DNA of 64,000 bases from Xenorhabdus kozodoii (GTDB lineage: Bacteria > Pseudomonadota > Gammaproteobacteria > Enterobacterales > Enterobacteriaceae): NCBI RefSeq assembly GCF_002632875.1, contig NZ_NJCX01000001.1, positions 259,485 through 323,484 on the forward strand. Reading direction: 5' to 3'. Below the pieces are notes generated by a model. It saw only the letters and a list, made by a program, of their open reading frames with translations, was not told the DNA's origin and did no database searches. The first letter of the stretch is position 1. Each line of letters opens with the position of its first letter. Shown here in pieces: positions 50,608-60,263 of this stretch. The position numbers were made by a program, and so were the translations under genes.

Positions 50608-52185
50608 ATGACAACTAATATCCATCAGCATCGCATTTTGATCCTTGATTTTGGCTCGCAATATACCCAGCTTATTGCTCGCCGCATCCGTGAAATCGGT
50701 GTTTATTGTGAACTTTGGACATGGAATGTCACTGAAGAACAAATCCGTGAATTTAATCCGAAGGGTATTATCCTTTCTGGTGGGCCGGAAAGCACCACTG
50801 AGCACGATAGCCCACGTGCCCCAGAATATGTTTTCAATGCGGGTGTACCGGTACTGGGGATCTGCTATGGCATGCAAACCATGTCTACGCAATTGGGAGG
50901 ACAAGTTTCCAGCTCGAATGAGCGTGAATTTGGTTATGCACAGGTTGAAATCAAGAATGATTGTGAACTGTTCCGCGATATCCAGGATGCCCTGAGCGAA
51001 ACAGGCAACCCACTGTTGGATGTATGGATGAGTCATGGTGATAAAGTGACGTCTATCCCTGATGGCTTTACAACCATTGCCAGCACAGATACTTGTCCAT
51101 TTGCCATCATGGCCAACGATGAAAAACGTTTTTATGGCGTGCAGTTCCATCCAGAAGTCACCCATACCCACCAAGGCATGAACATCCTGCAACGTTTCGT
51201 GCTGGATATTTGCCAAAGTGAAGCGCTGTGGAATCCTGCATCGATTATTGACGATATCGTAGAACGTCTGCGTGCGCAGATTGGCGATGATCATGTTATT
51301 CTGGCGCTGTCTGGTGGTGTAGATTCTTCTGTCACTGCACTGCTGTTAAACCGTGCGATTGGCAAGCGTTTGACTTGTGTTTTCGTCGATAATGGCCTGC
51401 TGCGTTTGAATGAAGCGGAACAGGTGATGGCGATGTTTGCCGGTAAATTTGACCTGAATATCGTTCACGTTAAAGCGGAAGAGCGTTTCCTGTCTGCATT
51501 GGCGGGAATTGATGAGCCAGAAGCTAAACGCAAAACCATTGGTCACGTATTTATTGATGTGTTTGATGAAGAAGCCTCGAAACAGACTCAGGTTAAGTGG
51601 CTGGCACAGGGTACGATTTACCCGGATGTGATCGAATCAGCGGCATCGGCAACGGGTAACGCCCACGTTATCAAATCTCACCACAATGTCGGTGGCTTGC
51701 CAGAAGATATGAAACTGGGTCTGGTTGAACCGCTGAAAGAGTTGTTCAAAGACGAAGTTCGTCGTATCGGGCTGGAATTGGGTTTGCCATATGACATGTT
51801 GTATCGTCATCCATTCCCAGGTCCAGGCCTGGGTGTGCGTGTATTGGGCGAAGTGAAAAAAGAGTATTGTGACTTGCTGCGTCGTGCCGATGCCATCTTT
51901 ATTGAAGAACTGCATAAAGCGGATCTGTACCATAAAGTCAGCCAGGCATTTACCGTGTTCCTGCCCGTTCGTTCTGTGGGTGTCATGGGCGATGGCCGTA
52001 AATACGACTGGGTTGTGTCCCTGCGTGCGGTAGAAACTATTGACTTTATGACTGCTCATTGGGCGCATCTGCCCTATGATTTCCTGGGACGTGTATCGAA
52101 CAGGATCATTAACGAGGTTGATGGCATTTCGCGGGTAGTCTATGACATCAGCGGTAAACCGCCCGCGACGATTGAGTGGGAATGA
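50608..52185 (+). CDS. guaA: GMP synthase (glutamine-hydrolysing)
   Basis: Aminates XMP to GMP. It has 525 residues from the ATG at 50608, as in E. coli; the frame is open 75 bp further upstream, but without homology. The class I amidotransferase domain (1-205) has catalytic Cys in GICYGMQTM and His/Glu in QFHPEVTHT. The PP-loop ATP-binding site is [11 protein letters not shown], and a dimerisation domain ends in ATIEWE. A perfect 20-bp palindrome downstream ends the operon. Confidence 0.97.
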   Translation: MTTNIHQHRILILDFGSQYTQLIARRIREIGVYCELWTWNVTEEQIREFNPKGIILSGGPESTTEHDSPRAPEYVFNAGVPVLGICYGMQTMSTQLGGQVSSSNEREFGYAQVEIKNDCELFRDIQDALSETGNPLLDVWMSHGDKVTSIPDGFTTIASTDTCPFAIMANDEKRFYGVQFHPEVTHTHQGMNILQRFVLDICQSEALWNPASIIDDIVERLRAQIGDDHVILALSGGVDSSVTALLLNRAIGKRLTCVFVDNGLLRLNEAEQVMAMFAGKFDLNIVHVKAEERFLSALAGIDEPEAKRKTIGHVFIDVFDEEASKQTQVKWLAQGTIYPDVIESAASATGNAHVIKSHHNVGGLPEDMKLGLVEPLKELFKDEVRRIGLELGLPYDMLYRHPFPGPGLGVRVLGEVKKEYCDLLRRADAIFIEELHKADLYHKVSQAFTVFLPVRSVGVMGDGRKYDWVVSLRAVETIDFMTAHWAHLPYDFLGRVSNRIINEVDGISRVVYDISGKPPATIEWE

Positions 52186-52222
52186 TTTAAAGCCTCAGCA
52201 AATCATCGTGATTTTATAGTTA

Positions 52223-52242
52223 AGGCCCTGAATTCAGGGCCT
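52223..52242 (+). terminator. Terminator of guaBA
   Basis: The perfect 20-bp palindrome AGGCCCTGAATTCAGGGCCT, then GTATTTAT. Confidence 0.7.
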
Positions 52243-52374
52243 GTATTTATAGGTAAAATGTCGTGGGTTTGCCTAAGTGAGTGAAATTTCCAAAAAAGAT
52301 AGTCAATTATCATGGTTAAGCATGTTTTCCATCACTGCTCTACTTTTTGAATAAATCATATACATTAATAAAAA

Positions 52375-53967
52375 TTAATGATTGGCACTGCTATCGGTAT
52401 TATTTCCCATCAGAGCATCGGCAAGAATCTCTGTAATATACCAATAGTCTTTACTTTTATCTTGCCGTAAAAAATATTGATGTCCATCAATGGAAAATGG
52501 AACCATGTATTGATAACTCCTATCAAATAGTTCTTGACTCTCATTCCCATGAATGTTTTTATCACCTAGGTAACTGAAAAAACAAGAATAATCGTAGAGG
52601 TTCTGTCCTACGTAATAATGAGTGTCTCCAATAGAATATGGAAACGTTGGGTAGTAATAACCTCTCAGATGCGAGGTACCGTCCAAGTTACCTATCTTTC
52701 CATCCACATTTAATTCATAAGTAAAAGCAGAATAAGTAGAAATAAAATAAAATGAGTCCGAATGGATGTATATATAATATTTCCCTTTTATTGAGAAGAA
52801 GAAGGTAGCCCCATAAAACTGATCCCAACAGCTTTGTTCTATTATTGTTCCCATTTTTCCATTTGGCAGTATTTCTCGTATAAGATAAGGGAATTTACCT
52901 TTGTCATTTTTATCTTGACTATGGAGATAAATAAATTGTCCTTTATCCGTTTTATAGGCAAATCCGACATCATAATCGCTATCCCAATAACCATGATCTA
53001 TAATTTCTTTGTGTCCTTTCTCATCTAATTTTGCAATTATCCAATAGGAATTATACGTATTCTTTGACGTATTAATAAAATTCTTGGCTAACCCAAAAAT
53101 ATATTGTTCTTCCCCAAGCACGAAAGGAAACATTAAATCATAAAAATTGACCCATTTCTGCCCAGTGGAAGTTTGAACTCCCTGGTGTCCGCCGGCTGTC
53201 AGTTTATGTACAGTCACTAAATGATCACATTGACGCTGGCGCAAAAGATATTGTTGATTATTAATGGAATAAGTAAAAATAGTTCTAATATATATTCCAT
53301 TAGCGGGAGGCGAAACCTCACAATCTAGATTAGGCTGAAAATGGACTTGTTCGATGGCATGAGCGGTTTTGCTGACATCCAAAACACCTGTGAGTGTGAC
53401 CGTTTCACCACCTTTATTGGTGTTATAAAGCTCAAAACTCCCATTTCCTGTTGCATCAGTCTCTATGGAGGTGGTCTGGGTTAAGTGATTTTGTTCAAAA
53501 GAAGCAGAACCTGTAACACTTAAATCCAGCTTACGTTTGGTGAGATTTACCTCTGAACCGGTTCCGGTAAGTGTCGCAGTGACTTTATTGCTTTGTACAC
53601 CATCAGCCATTGCATAGTCATTAATCACATTAAAGTTAAGCGTATAATGTGCGATAGCGTTGAAATGGTAGGGTTGTATACCAATTTGCTTATTATTTTC
53701 CCTGAGGGAAACAGTTAACTGGCCATCACCGCCTATTTCTGATCCTACGATCGAGACAGAAACCTCACCTGCACCATCTGTAGAACAAGAAAGGTGATTT
53801 TGGCCTGTATCCTGACCATTAACGATAAAGCTACCTAATGAGCATTCAAGAATGAGGTCTAATTCAGCCAATTCAATCAATTCTTCATGAACTAAAAGCT
53901 GAATATCAGTAGCAGACCTTCCTTGGTAGAGTTTATAAGATTGAAAAAATTTTATTGAAATATTCAT
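52375..53967 (-). CDS. Big-1 Ig-like domain fused to a propeller-like repeat region
   Basis: It has 530 residues and no signal peptide. Residues about 115-205 form an invasin-type Big-1 domain (MADGVQSNKVTATLTG, then VTGSASFEQ and ETDATGNGSFEL). From about 215 to the end, units of roughly 48 residues repeat: aromatic-rich strands with PFxxGxxQYxxG (PFVLGEEQYIFGLAK, PYSIGDTHYYVGQN, PFSIDGHQYFLRQD) and DxGYWD or QSCWDQFYG turns, suggesting a beta-propeller or tectonin-like fold for binding surfaces or sugars. It lies 10 bp after the next gene on the same strand. The family is not identified. Confidence 0.7.
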   Translation of the reverse strand: MNISIKFFQSYKLYQGRSATDIQLLVHEELIELAELDLILECSLGSFIVNGQDTGQNHLSCSTDGAGEVSVSIVGSEIGGDGQLTVSLRENNKQIGIQPYHFNAIAHYTLNFNVINDYAMADGVQSNKVTATLTGTGSEVNLTKRKLDLSVTGSASFEQNHLTQTTSIETDATGNGSFELYNTNKGGETVTLTGVLDVSKTAHAIEQVHFQPNLDCEVSPPANGIYIRTIFTYSINNQQYLLRQRQCDHLVTVHKLTAGGHQGVQTSTGQKWVNFYDLMFPFVLGEEQYIFGLAKNFINTSKNTYNSYWIIAKLDEKGHKEIIDHGYWDSDYDVGFAYKTDKGQFIYLHSQDKNDKGKFPYLIREILPNGKMGTIIEQSCWDQFYGATFFFSIKGKYYIYIHSDSFYFISTYSAFTYELNVDGKIGNLDGTSHLRGYYYPTFPYSIGDTHYYVGQNLYDYSCFFSYLGDKNIHGNESQELFDRSYQYMVPFSIDGHQYFLRQDKSKDYWYITEILADALMGNNTDSSANH

Positions 53968-53977
53968 ATTATTTTAC

Positions 53978-55330
53978 TCAAAGTACAAGTGGGTCGACAA
54001 AAACAATAGTATTTTTAATTTGATCCATAGAAATACCGCTAACATTAATAGTAAAACTTGAACGAACTGTTTTCGTGGATGTCAACTCATAAACTAATAT
54101 CTTGTTAATATCAGGGTTAACTATTTCTAATGTATTACTCCAATTATTAATTTTAATATCAGGTGAATCGAAACCCACGTAAATACCAGTAATATTCTCT
54201 GTGAGAAGTTTAATAAGAAGAATACACTGACACTTACCATCAGCGACACCATAAGAACTATAGGTATAAGAGAGTTCTTCTCTTGAAGAAGACATCCAGT
54301 TTCCAAAATCCAAAGGAACTTTATAGGCAACGACTGGATCTGCATAGTTAAGAATTAATACGCTATTTTTAGTAACATTATCACTATAAATATGAAAATA
54401 GCCTACACCATTTTCATCGATCTTATCTATTATTGTATTAGAAGTACCATCAATGAATTTAGCATTTGTCAATTGAGCAGTTATTATATTGTTATTTGAA
54501 CCAGTATATATTACTGCGGTTAAATAAGGTCTTATGTCAGGATATTCACTCAGACTACTGCCTATGTTTTTGGTTGTTTGCACTTTAATGTTGACATTAT
54601 CTAAATCATTTAAAATAGAAACTTGTGTAAAATTTTGATTTATTGTCTTATTAACTACAGTGAAAGATGCAATAATATATTTCACGTCTAAAAAATTAAC
54701 TTTATCTGTTTTGGTTATATAATCCTTATAACCATTATTTATTGCATCTGAATCTAAGTTGATATTATCAGAAATCAATGTTATTAACTCTACACTATCT
54801 TCACCTAAAAATTTAGCTGTTATAACTATATTATCATAAAGCACAAGATTTTTAAATTTAGCACGAAGCCTAACGCCTTCTTTAAGGTTTATGGTGCGCA
54901 AACTTAATATGGATTTTTTAGCATCAAGGAAAATGACTTCATTATCAGCGTTATTCATGTATTCCACTCCAATTATAGTGATGTTTGATGTTGGTGAATC
55001 AATGTGATTGCCAATCAAATCTTTTACTGTATATTTCGCTTCATATAAACCAGATGTTTTTATATCATAAACATGGAACAATAAGAGATAAAAATCTTGT
55101 TCTAGTTTATTTGGTGTTATATAATAAGGAACACTTTTAATTTTAGTGTTTGTATCATTTTTTACATAAATTTCTCCTTCTATTTTATCCTTTATTTCCA
55201 CACCATCATATTTGTTCACTTGCATTATTATGTATTTGGTTTTCGTTGCTATAACATCGGGAATGTTAATTATTCCCCCTGAGTTTTTTTGGGGGAATTT
55301 AGGGGCTAATAAGATATTATTTTTTTTCAT
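53978..55330 (-). CDS. Ig-like domain protein of unknown function
   Basis: It has 450 residues, very AT-rich, with no signal peptide. The N-terminal module (about 20-120: NKYDGVEIKDKIEGEIYV ... EAKYTVKDLIGNHIDSPTSN) has the pattern of a short Ig-like repeat also seen in 60264 and 61918 (GDxVLFFVNG ... YTVIKEGG). The middle is beta-rich and repetitive in Asn, Asp, Thr and Ile, and the C-terminus ends VFVDPLVL. It is upstream of 52375 with a 10-bp gap, so the two are one transcript. It is probably a satellite of the adhesin at 56170; its role and its route out of the cell are unknown. Confidence 0.65.
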   Translation of the reverse strand: MKKNNILLAPKFPQKNSGGIINIPDVIATKTKYIIMQVNKYDGVEIKDKIEGEIYVKNDTNTKIKSVPYYITPNKLEQDFYLLLFHVYDIKTSGLYEAKYTVKDLIGNHIDSPTSNITIIGVEYMNNADNEVIFLDAKKSILSLRTINLKEGVRLRAKFKNLVLYDNIVITAKFLGEDSVELITLISDNINLDSDAINNGYKDYITKTDKVNFLDVKYIIASFTVVNKTINQNFTQVSILNDLDNVNIKVQTTKNIGSSLSEYPDIRPYLTAVIYTGSNNNIITAQLTNAKFIDGTSNTIIDKIDENGVGYFHIYSDNVTKNSVLILNYADPVVAYKVPLDFGNWMSSSREELSYTYSSYGVADGKCQCILLIKLLTENITGIYVGFDSPDIKINNWSNTLEIVNPDINKILVYELTSTKTVRSSFTINVSGISMDQIKNTIVFVDPLVL

Positions 55331-55418
55331 AAAAAACCTTTTTAAGAATTTTTTAAAAAATATATATAAAATAATAAAATTTAATAATAGGTTGATTTAT
55401 TAAATGAATTTAATTATT

Positions 55419-55670
55419 TTAAGGGAAATGATTTTTCATTCTGATAATGCAGATATAATAATGTTGTGTAAGTCCATTATTACCACAAATAGATGAAATG
55501 GTAACCAAATTAAACTTTATATAATACATATAATTTCTTTTTGTTACTTTTTTCAGTGAAATAATCGGCTTGTTAAAATTTAATGTGATAACAAAAATAA
55601 TATATTGAACAATGCTTAAGTCTGCGTTGTGCAGAATTGAAGCTTCCATTTTATAGTTATTATTTGACAT
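55419..55670 (-). pseudogene. Truncated, decayed copy of the 60264 gene start
   Basis: The frame starts MSNNNYKMEASILHNADL and aligns over its first 65 residues with MVGNKNKIEVSIQPNADL of the 60264 protein (for example NADL-QY-FV-TL, then IKF and TIS). Similarity then stops and the frame ends after 83 codons. The DNA upstream also matches the 60264 upstream region, including a weakened ribosome site (CATGAG). It is the remnant of an inverted duplicate lying on the other side of the autotransporter. Confidence 0.7.
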
Positions 55671-55700
55671 ATTATAATCTCATGCCTAAATTGAAATTGG

Positions 55701-55796
55701 TTATAGTTGATAACTGTTATAATTAAGTAAGGTTGTTGCGTTGATTATTTTAAATATTAACGTCATCAACTCAATGAAATAGTCATTCAGTGTCAT
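55701..55796 (-). CDS. Micro-ORF homologous to the one at 60140 (31 aa)
   Basis: MTLNDYFIELMTLIFKIINA and 11 more residues to TAA. The first 18 align with MLNYYFLELILFTLTIVKV at 60140: LN-YF-EL are identical and hydrophobic positions are kept. It lies at the same place relative to the hairpin and the truncated gene as its partner does in the intact unit. Its ribosome site is weak (AGTGA) and the tail differs, so it may be decaying. It would be a single hydrophobic helix. Confidence 0.45.
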   Translation of the reverse strand: MTLNDYFIELMTLIFKIINATTLLNYNSYQL

Positions 55797-55855
55797 TTTC
55801 ACTAAAAAACTGAGCTTCTGATGTTGTTTTAGAATAAACAGAGTGAAACCCAAAA

Positions 55856-55900
55856 ACCAATGATAAAATATTATCAACTGATAGCTTTTTGTTATCAATG
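55856..55900. repeat. Degenerate copy of the 60029-60072 hairpin
   Basis: It aligns with the perfect hairpin after the autotransporter gene over the whole 44 bases with about nine differences, keeping ACCAATGA and CTTTTTGT blocks but losing perfect pairing. The distance to the start of the truncated gene (186 bp) equals that in the intact unit (about 191 bp). The remaining parts of 55331-56169 are AT-rich and hold no other gene that I can see. Confidence 0.65.
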
Positions 55901-56169
55901 ATTTCGTATAATAATAAGTGTAGTACGGTTATCATCAAAGCGAATGACCCCGCATGAAATTTGTTTTCTTCGGGTATAGAGTGTCTCTGAATAATTTCCC
56001 TGATTTCAATTACGCAGACGATATTTCAATTGAGTCAAGGAATAGCCTTAGCATGCCCTGCAGGTCATGTGATAACCATTTTGAATGATGACAATTTTAA
56101 TTTTCTTAACTAAAGTTATAGATAGGGGATGTTTAATAGGTTAATAGTTAAGTAAAAAGATCATCTGAG

Positions 56170-59100
56170 ATGAAATTTTTGAGGCGCTTATATATGTCAT
56201 CATATGCTAGAAAAATGATTAACTTGTTTATTGTTTTCTACACATTATTTATGCCTTCAACAGTAATTAATGCTTTAGCGGAAACTAATGGAAAAACGGA
56301 CAATAATTTGCCTATTCATTTACAAAAAACGACTGATACCTCGAAACTTATCCCTCCCCATACCATTATCAGCAATGTCCAAGCAGTCAATCATATTTTA
56401 TCTTCTTCCCCTTCAGAACTTGCGGAACAAGCAAAATCCTATGCTTTGGGTAAAGTCAACAGTACCTTATCCTCAGAAACTCAAAAATGGTTATCAGCGT
56501 TTGGTACTGTCAGAATTAACTTCGGGCTAGATAGAAAATGGGCATTGAAAGATAATTCACTCGACATATTATTACCACTTTATGATAACAAAGCCGATTG
56601 GCTGTTCTTTTCCCAATTCGGTTATCGTAACAAAGATAGCCGGAATACCATTAATTTGGGTTTAGGTGGCCGCTATTTTTATCAGAACTGGATGTATGGA
56701 TTAAATACTTTTTATGATCATGATGTTACTGGGAAAAACCAACGTTTGGGGCTAGGGGGAGAAATTTGGGGTGACTATATTAAATTTTCTGCTAATACCT
56801 ATTATCGTTTAAGTGACTGGCAACAATCACGAAACTTTCAGGATTATTATGAACGCTCAGCCAACGGTTATGACATTAATGGGGAGTTTTTCTTGCCTGC
56901 TTACCCTAATCTGGGAATGAAGCTGACATATGAGCAATATTTTGGTGATAATGTTGTTTTATTTGACCGTGATACCAAACAGAAAAACCCCAATCTGGCT
57001 AAGTTAGGCCTGACATATACCCCGATCCCACTATTCACCCTGGGTGTGAACTATAAACAAGGAGAAAGTGGTCATACAGAAACACAGTTTTTGGCAAACT
57101 TAAATTTTAAATTTGGTATTCCCTTTAGTACCCAATTTTCACCCGCTAACGTAGCTTCCATGCGGACATTGGCAGGTAGCCGTTACGATTTGGTGGAAAG
57201 AAATAATCATATTATTTTGGATCATTTAAAAAGAGAACGAGAAATATTGATCGCGCTAGAGCCTATTGTTGGATATGGTCACCAAGAGATCCCCGTGAAT
57301 ATCCCACTCCCTGATGATATTAATATTAAAAACATTCGCTGGATTGTTGCAGATGAAGCATTTCTACATAATAAGGGTAAACTTTCTGCTGATACCGGTA
57401 AGAATATTGTTATTACTCTCCCCAGCTATCAAGAAACACATAAAAATGATTACCTGCTTGACATATTATTAGAATATATCATAGACGGTCGAAAAAAAGA
57501 AAAACCGATTCAGGTTCCTATGAAAGTTTTACCTTTTATAATAGAGGGAAAAATAAATATCACTCCACCTGAATCACCGATAGCAACCGGCAAAAAAGAA
57601 AATGGGTATACATTTAACGCGCCCATTATTACTTATGAAGGTTCCCCATCGGGGAAATTTGTTAAAAATGCCAGAATCGATAACGTTTCCTGGACAACTG
57701 AGCCGGCTTTAGGCACTGACTCTGGCTTAACGGTTATCTGGAATAATGAGCCTGCCCAAACGAATGACAAGGGTGAATTAACTGATGCAAAAGGGCAATT
57801 AATGCCTAACATTTTAGTCAGTGAAAAACCGCATGACAAAGTCGATGTCTATATACAATTAGACGGTGCCCCACGGCAAAAAATAGACTCAGTGACATTT
57901 AGCCAGAATAAGCCTCACTACAAAATAAAAGACGATAAACTGAGTGTGACCCCTGACCCCAAAAAAGCATTGTTGGCTGATGGGACACAAAAATATACTT
58001 ATACAGCAGAAATCATCACTGATGGCGGTGTGGTGGCCGACAACGTTGATAATGTGAAATGGAGTGCCGTCGGTAAAAATTTATCGGGTAAGGAAATAAA
58101 GGATATTGCTGTCGAGGGTCCAACAGGCACGGTTAAAACGGATAAAGGAAAATTAACGGCAACATTAAGCAGTAAAATTCCGTTAAATGACGTTGTGGTT
58201 ACGCTTTCTATTGAAAACAAAGAGTCTGCTTCAGCAGAAGCCGTTTCTTTTCTCGCCGATCTTAACAAGATTGATTTAACCTGTAAGGCTGATGGCGAAA
58301 GCCCTGTATTAATCACTGAAACCTACACTTGTACAGCAACAGTTGTCGATGTGACGGGTAAAGACGTAACCGGTAAGAAAGTGCATTGGTCGGTTAAAGA
58401 TGATGCTAACCTTAAACCCATACCCCTTTCAGAAACAACCGATGGTCAAGGAAAAGTGACAGCAACATTGACCAGTCCTATTGCGGCTTCAAATATTGTC
58501 GTTATAGCTTCTGTTGAAGGCCAATCCGGCAAAGGCGAATCAAAAGAAAAAATTAATTTTACTTGGCCAGAAATGACTATAGAAAGGAAACCTACGGATC
58601 ATGATGTCACTATTGGTGGGCAAAAAAAATATGATCTTACGGCAACTGTATGGCGTGAAAAAAATAAAACAGTATATAAAGGGCAAGGTATTACGTTCCG
58701 ATGGCTTGGACCTCAAAACCAGGATGGTACAGATGCGGCAGATGCAACTTTATCCCCATCAACAGCACAGTCAGTGAACCCTAATGATGGCACCCTGAAA
58801 GCGAATGTCGTTAGCAATAAGGCACAGCAGGTGAAAGCATGCATTGATATTGATGGCAGAAACCCCGCTTTGCCAACATGCTCAGATATGATGAATTTTA
58901 TTGAACCTCCGCCGGAATTCGACATTTCCCGTGTTGAAGTAATAGATTTTGATGAAAACAAGCCATTACAAGGTAATGGCACAGATAAATATCATTACAG
59001 GGCATTGATTGTCAAAAAAGGGACGGTAGAGCCTCTTGCTCATTATACGTTTAATGGTGTGCAGTGGACGCACGACCATGACAAAATAGGAGAATCCAAA

Positions 59101-59982
59101 TTTCCTCAACCTGAAGCCTATTCACCGACAGATCCCACAAACAAGAAGGATAAATTTAAAACAGACGGGAATGGCTATTTATATGCAACATTAAAAAGCT
59201 TTGTTGGTGTTGAAAAGGTCACGGTAACATTAAAAATGACTGAACCAGATGGTACTGATGATGTGAAGCATGATGCAGATCAACACGTCGTATTTAACCC
59301 TGTTCCGCAACCGGCGGTGTTATATGTTTATAACACTGAAACAAGTGAAAATAAGTACTTTGATAATGAGAATTATCCCCATACTTTTTTTACGACTTTA
59401 CGGGGGGAGTTGAGGGCATCCAAAAAGTCTGGTCCCTTCGACAAGGATGAAGTTATTTATACACTGACTGATTTTAATTCATTATATGGGGACGAAATGT
59501 TAGCCTTTGGTGAAGAAGGGCACGGCCCCATACAATTTCAAGCGACGGGTTATGGCACAATAAACGCGACAATAACAAAGAAAAACGGCGAAATTCAACT
59601 GTATAAATATAAAATAACTCTCGCCAAAGGGGCATACGCTGACCCTAGCAGTGGGACAGGAGGATATAACAACGTAACTGATAATATTAGCTGTGACTAT
59701 AAGTCTGAATCAATTATTGATATAGAATTCCAAGATTTATTTTCAGATAAGGAAGTTTCAGATAAAGGTAATAGTTATACTCTGTATAATGAATTTGGTA
59801 ATTTATATAACTGGGGGGTATTTAAAGACGTACCTGGAATAGATAAAAATAAATTCACTATTATAGTGAAAAACACCGACCCTTCTATTAAAGATCCATT
59901 CAGGGTTTATGATTTTAAAAGTAATACATTTGATCAATATTCAGAGGGGATTGTTTTATGTTACATAGCTATTAGAAACTAA
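56170..59982 (+). CDS. Inverse autotransporter adhesin (intimin/invasin type)
   Basis: It has 1270 residues. A long signal region (hydrophobic MINLFIVFYTLFMPSTVINA) precedes the intimin-type beta-barrel (about 85-345: QKWLSAFGTVRINFGLDRKW, LGGRYFYQNWMYGLNTFYDH, LAKLGLTYTPIPLF). No LysM motif is evident. About six Ig-like/Big-1 repeats (about 450-1080) have the ADGTQKYTYTAEI and TDGQGKVTATLTS patterns. The C-terminal cap has a Cys1175-Cys1264 pair and LYNEFGNLYNWGVF, resembling a lectin-like tip. The start is ATG 56170; ATG 56194 with GAGG upstream is also possible. It is flanked by four Ig-like satellites and would display the tip on the outer membrane for host or nematode attachment. Confidence 0.88.
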   Translation: MKFLRRLYMSSYARKMINLFIVFYTLFMPSTVINALAETNGKTDNNLPIHLQKTTDTSKLIPPHTIISNVQAVNHILSSSPSELAEQAKSYALGKVNSTLSSETQKWLSAFGTVRINFGLDRKWALKDNSLDILLPLYDNKADWLFFSQFGYRNKDSRNTINLGLGGRYFYQNWMYGLNTFYDHDVTGKNQRLGLGGEIWGDYIKFSANTYYRLSDWQQSRNFQDYYERSANGYDINGEFFLPAYPNLGMKLTYEQYFGDNVVLFDRDTKQKNPNLAKLGLTYTPIPLFTLGVNYKQGESGHTETQFLANLNFKFGIPFSTQFSPANVASMRTLAGSRYDLVERNNHIILDHLKREREILIALEPIVGYGHQEIPVNIPLPDDINIKNIRWIVADEAFLHNKGKLSADTGKNIVITLPSYQETHKNDYLLDILLEYIIDGRKKEKPIQVPMKVLPFIIEGKINITPPESPIATGKKENGYTFNAPIITYEGSPSGKFVKNARIDNVSWTTEPALGTDSGLTVIWNNEPAQTNDKGELTDAKGQLMPNILVSEKPHDKVDVYIQLDGAPRQKIDSVTFSQNKPHYKIKDDKLSVTPDPKKALLADGTQKYTYTAEIITDGGVVADNVDNVKWSAVGKNLSGKEIKDIAVEGPTGTVKTDKGKLTATLSSKIPLNDVVVTLSIENKESASAEAVSFLADLNKIDLTCKADGESPVLITETYTCTATVVDVTGKDVTGKKVHWSVKDDANLKPIPLSETTDGQGKVTATLTSPIAASNIVVIASVEGQSGKGESKEKINFTWPEMTIERKPTDHDVTIGGQKKYDLTATVWREKNKTVYKGQGITFRWLGPQNQDGTDAADATLSPSTAQSVNPNDGTLKANVVSNKAQQVKACIDIDGRNPALPTCSDMMNFIEPPPEFDISRVEVIDFDENKPLQGNGTDKYHYRALIVKKGTVEPLAHYTFNGVQWTHDHDKIGESKFPQPEAYSPTDPTNKKDKFKTDGNGYLYATLKSFVGVEKVTVTLKMTEPDGTDDVKHDADQHVVFNPVPQPAVLYVYNTETSENKYFDNENYPHTFFTTLRGELRASKKSGPFDKDEVIYTLTDFNSLYGDEMLAFGEEGHGPIQFQATGYGTINATITKKNGEIQLYKYKITLAKGAYADPSSGTGGYNNVTDNISCDYKSESIIDIEFQDLFSDKEVSDKGNSYTLYNEFGNLYNWGVFKDVPGIDKNKFTIIVKNTDPSIKDPFRVYDFKSNTFDQYSEGIVLCYIAIRN

Positions 59983-60028
59983 CTCACAAGGAATGAAACA
60001 GATCAGGTAAAAAGGTTGTTTAATAGAT

Positions 60029-60079
60029 ACCAATGACAAAAAGTTATCACATGATAACTTTTTGTCATTGGTTTTTTTC
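60029..60079 (+). terminator. Perfect 20-bp hairpin with T run after the adhesin gene
   Basis: Arms ACCAATGACAAAAAGTTATC (60029-60048) and the exact complement (60053-60072) have a 4-base loop, followed by TTTTTTT. It is a strong terminator for 56170 and also the left boundary of the duplicated unit described at 55856. Confidence 0.92.
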
Positions 60080-60139
60080 GTTTTTATATGTTTACTCTAA
60101 GAACACGGAAGCTCGTCTTCTTTTAAGGAGGTAATAATA

Positions 60140-60205
60140 ATGTTGAATTACTATTTTCTAGAGTTAATTTTATTTACTTTAACAATTGTTAAGGTGATGG
60201 ATTGA
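60140..60205 (+). CDS. Conserved hydrophobic micro-ORF (21 aa)
   Basis: MLNYYFLELILFTLTIVKVM plus D, then TGA. It has an ideal ribosome site, AAGGAGG, 8 bp before the ATG. One hydrophobic helix with an acidic residue at each third is predicted. A related 31-codon frame sits at the same place in the decayed inverted copy (55701-55796), and the surrounding DNA has drifted more than the LN-YF-EL core, which argues for selection on the peptide. It may be a small membrane protein, toxin-like peptide or leader acting on the gene 58 bp downstream. No family is recognised. Confidence 0.55.
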   Translation: MLNYYFLELILFTLTIVKVMD

Positions 60206-60263
60206 TTCTAATTAAAGAAGACATTAACTATAACTAGCATTAATTAAATCATGAGGTGATAAA

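Noticed and set aside
50599..51294. Long open frame (231 codons) on the minus strand
   Set aside because: It is antisense to guaA, a fully conserved gene, and has no ribosome site or recognisable domain; long antisense frames are expected opposite codon-biased genes.
51637..52068. Open frame of 143 codons on the minus strand
   Set aside because: Antisense to the C-terminal half of guaA; no start signal and no family resemblance.
55701..55898. A 65-codon protein starting at 55898 on the minus strand
   Set aside because: Its first 34 codons coincide with the degenerate hairpin and are not matched in the intact unit; only the inner start at 55796 has a homologous counterpart.
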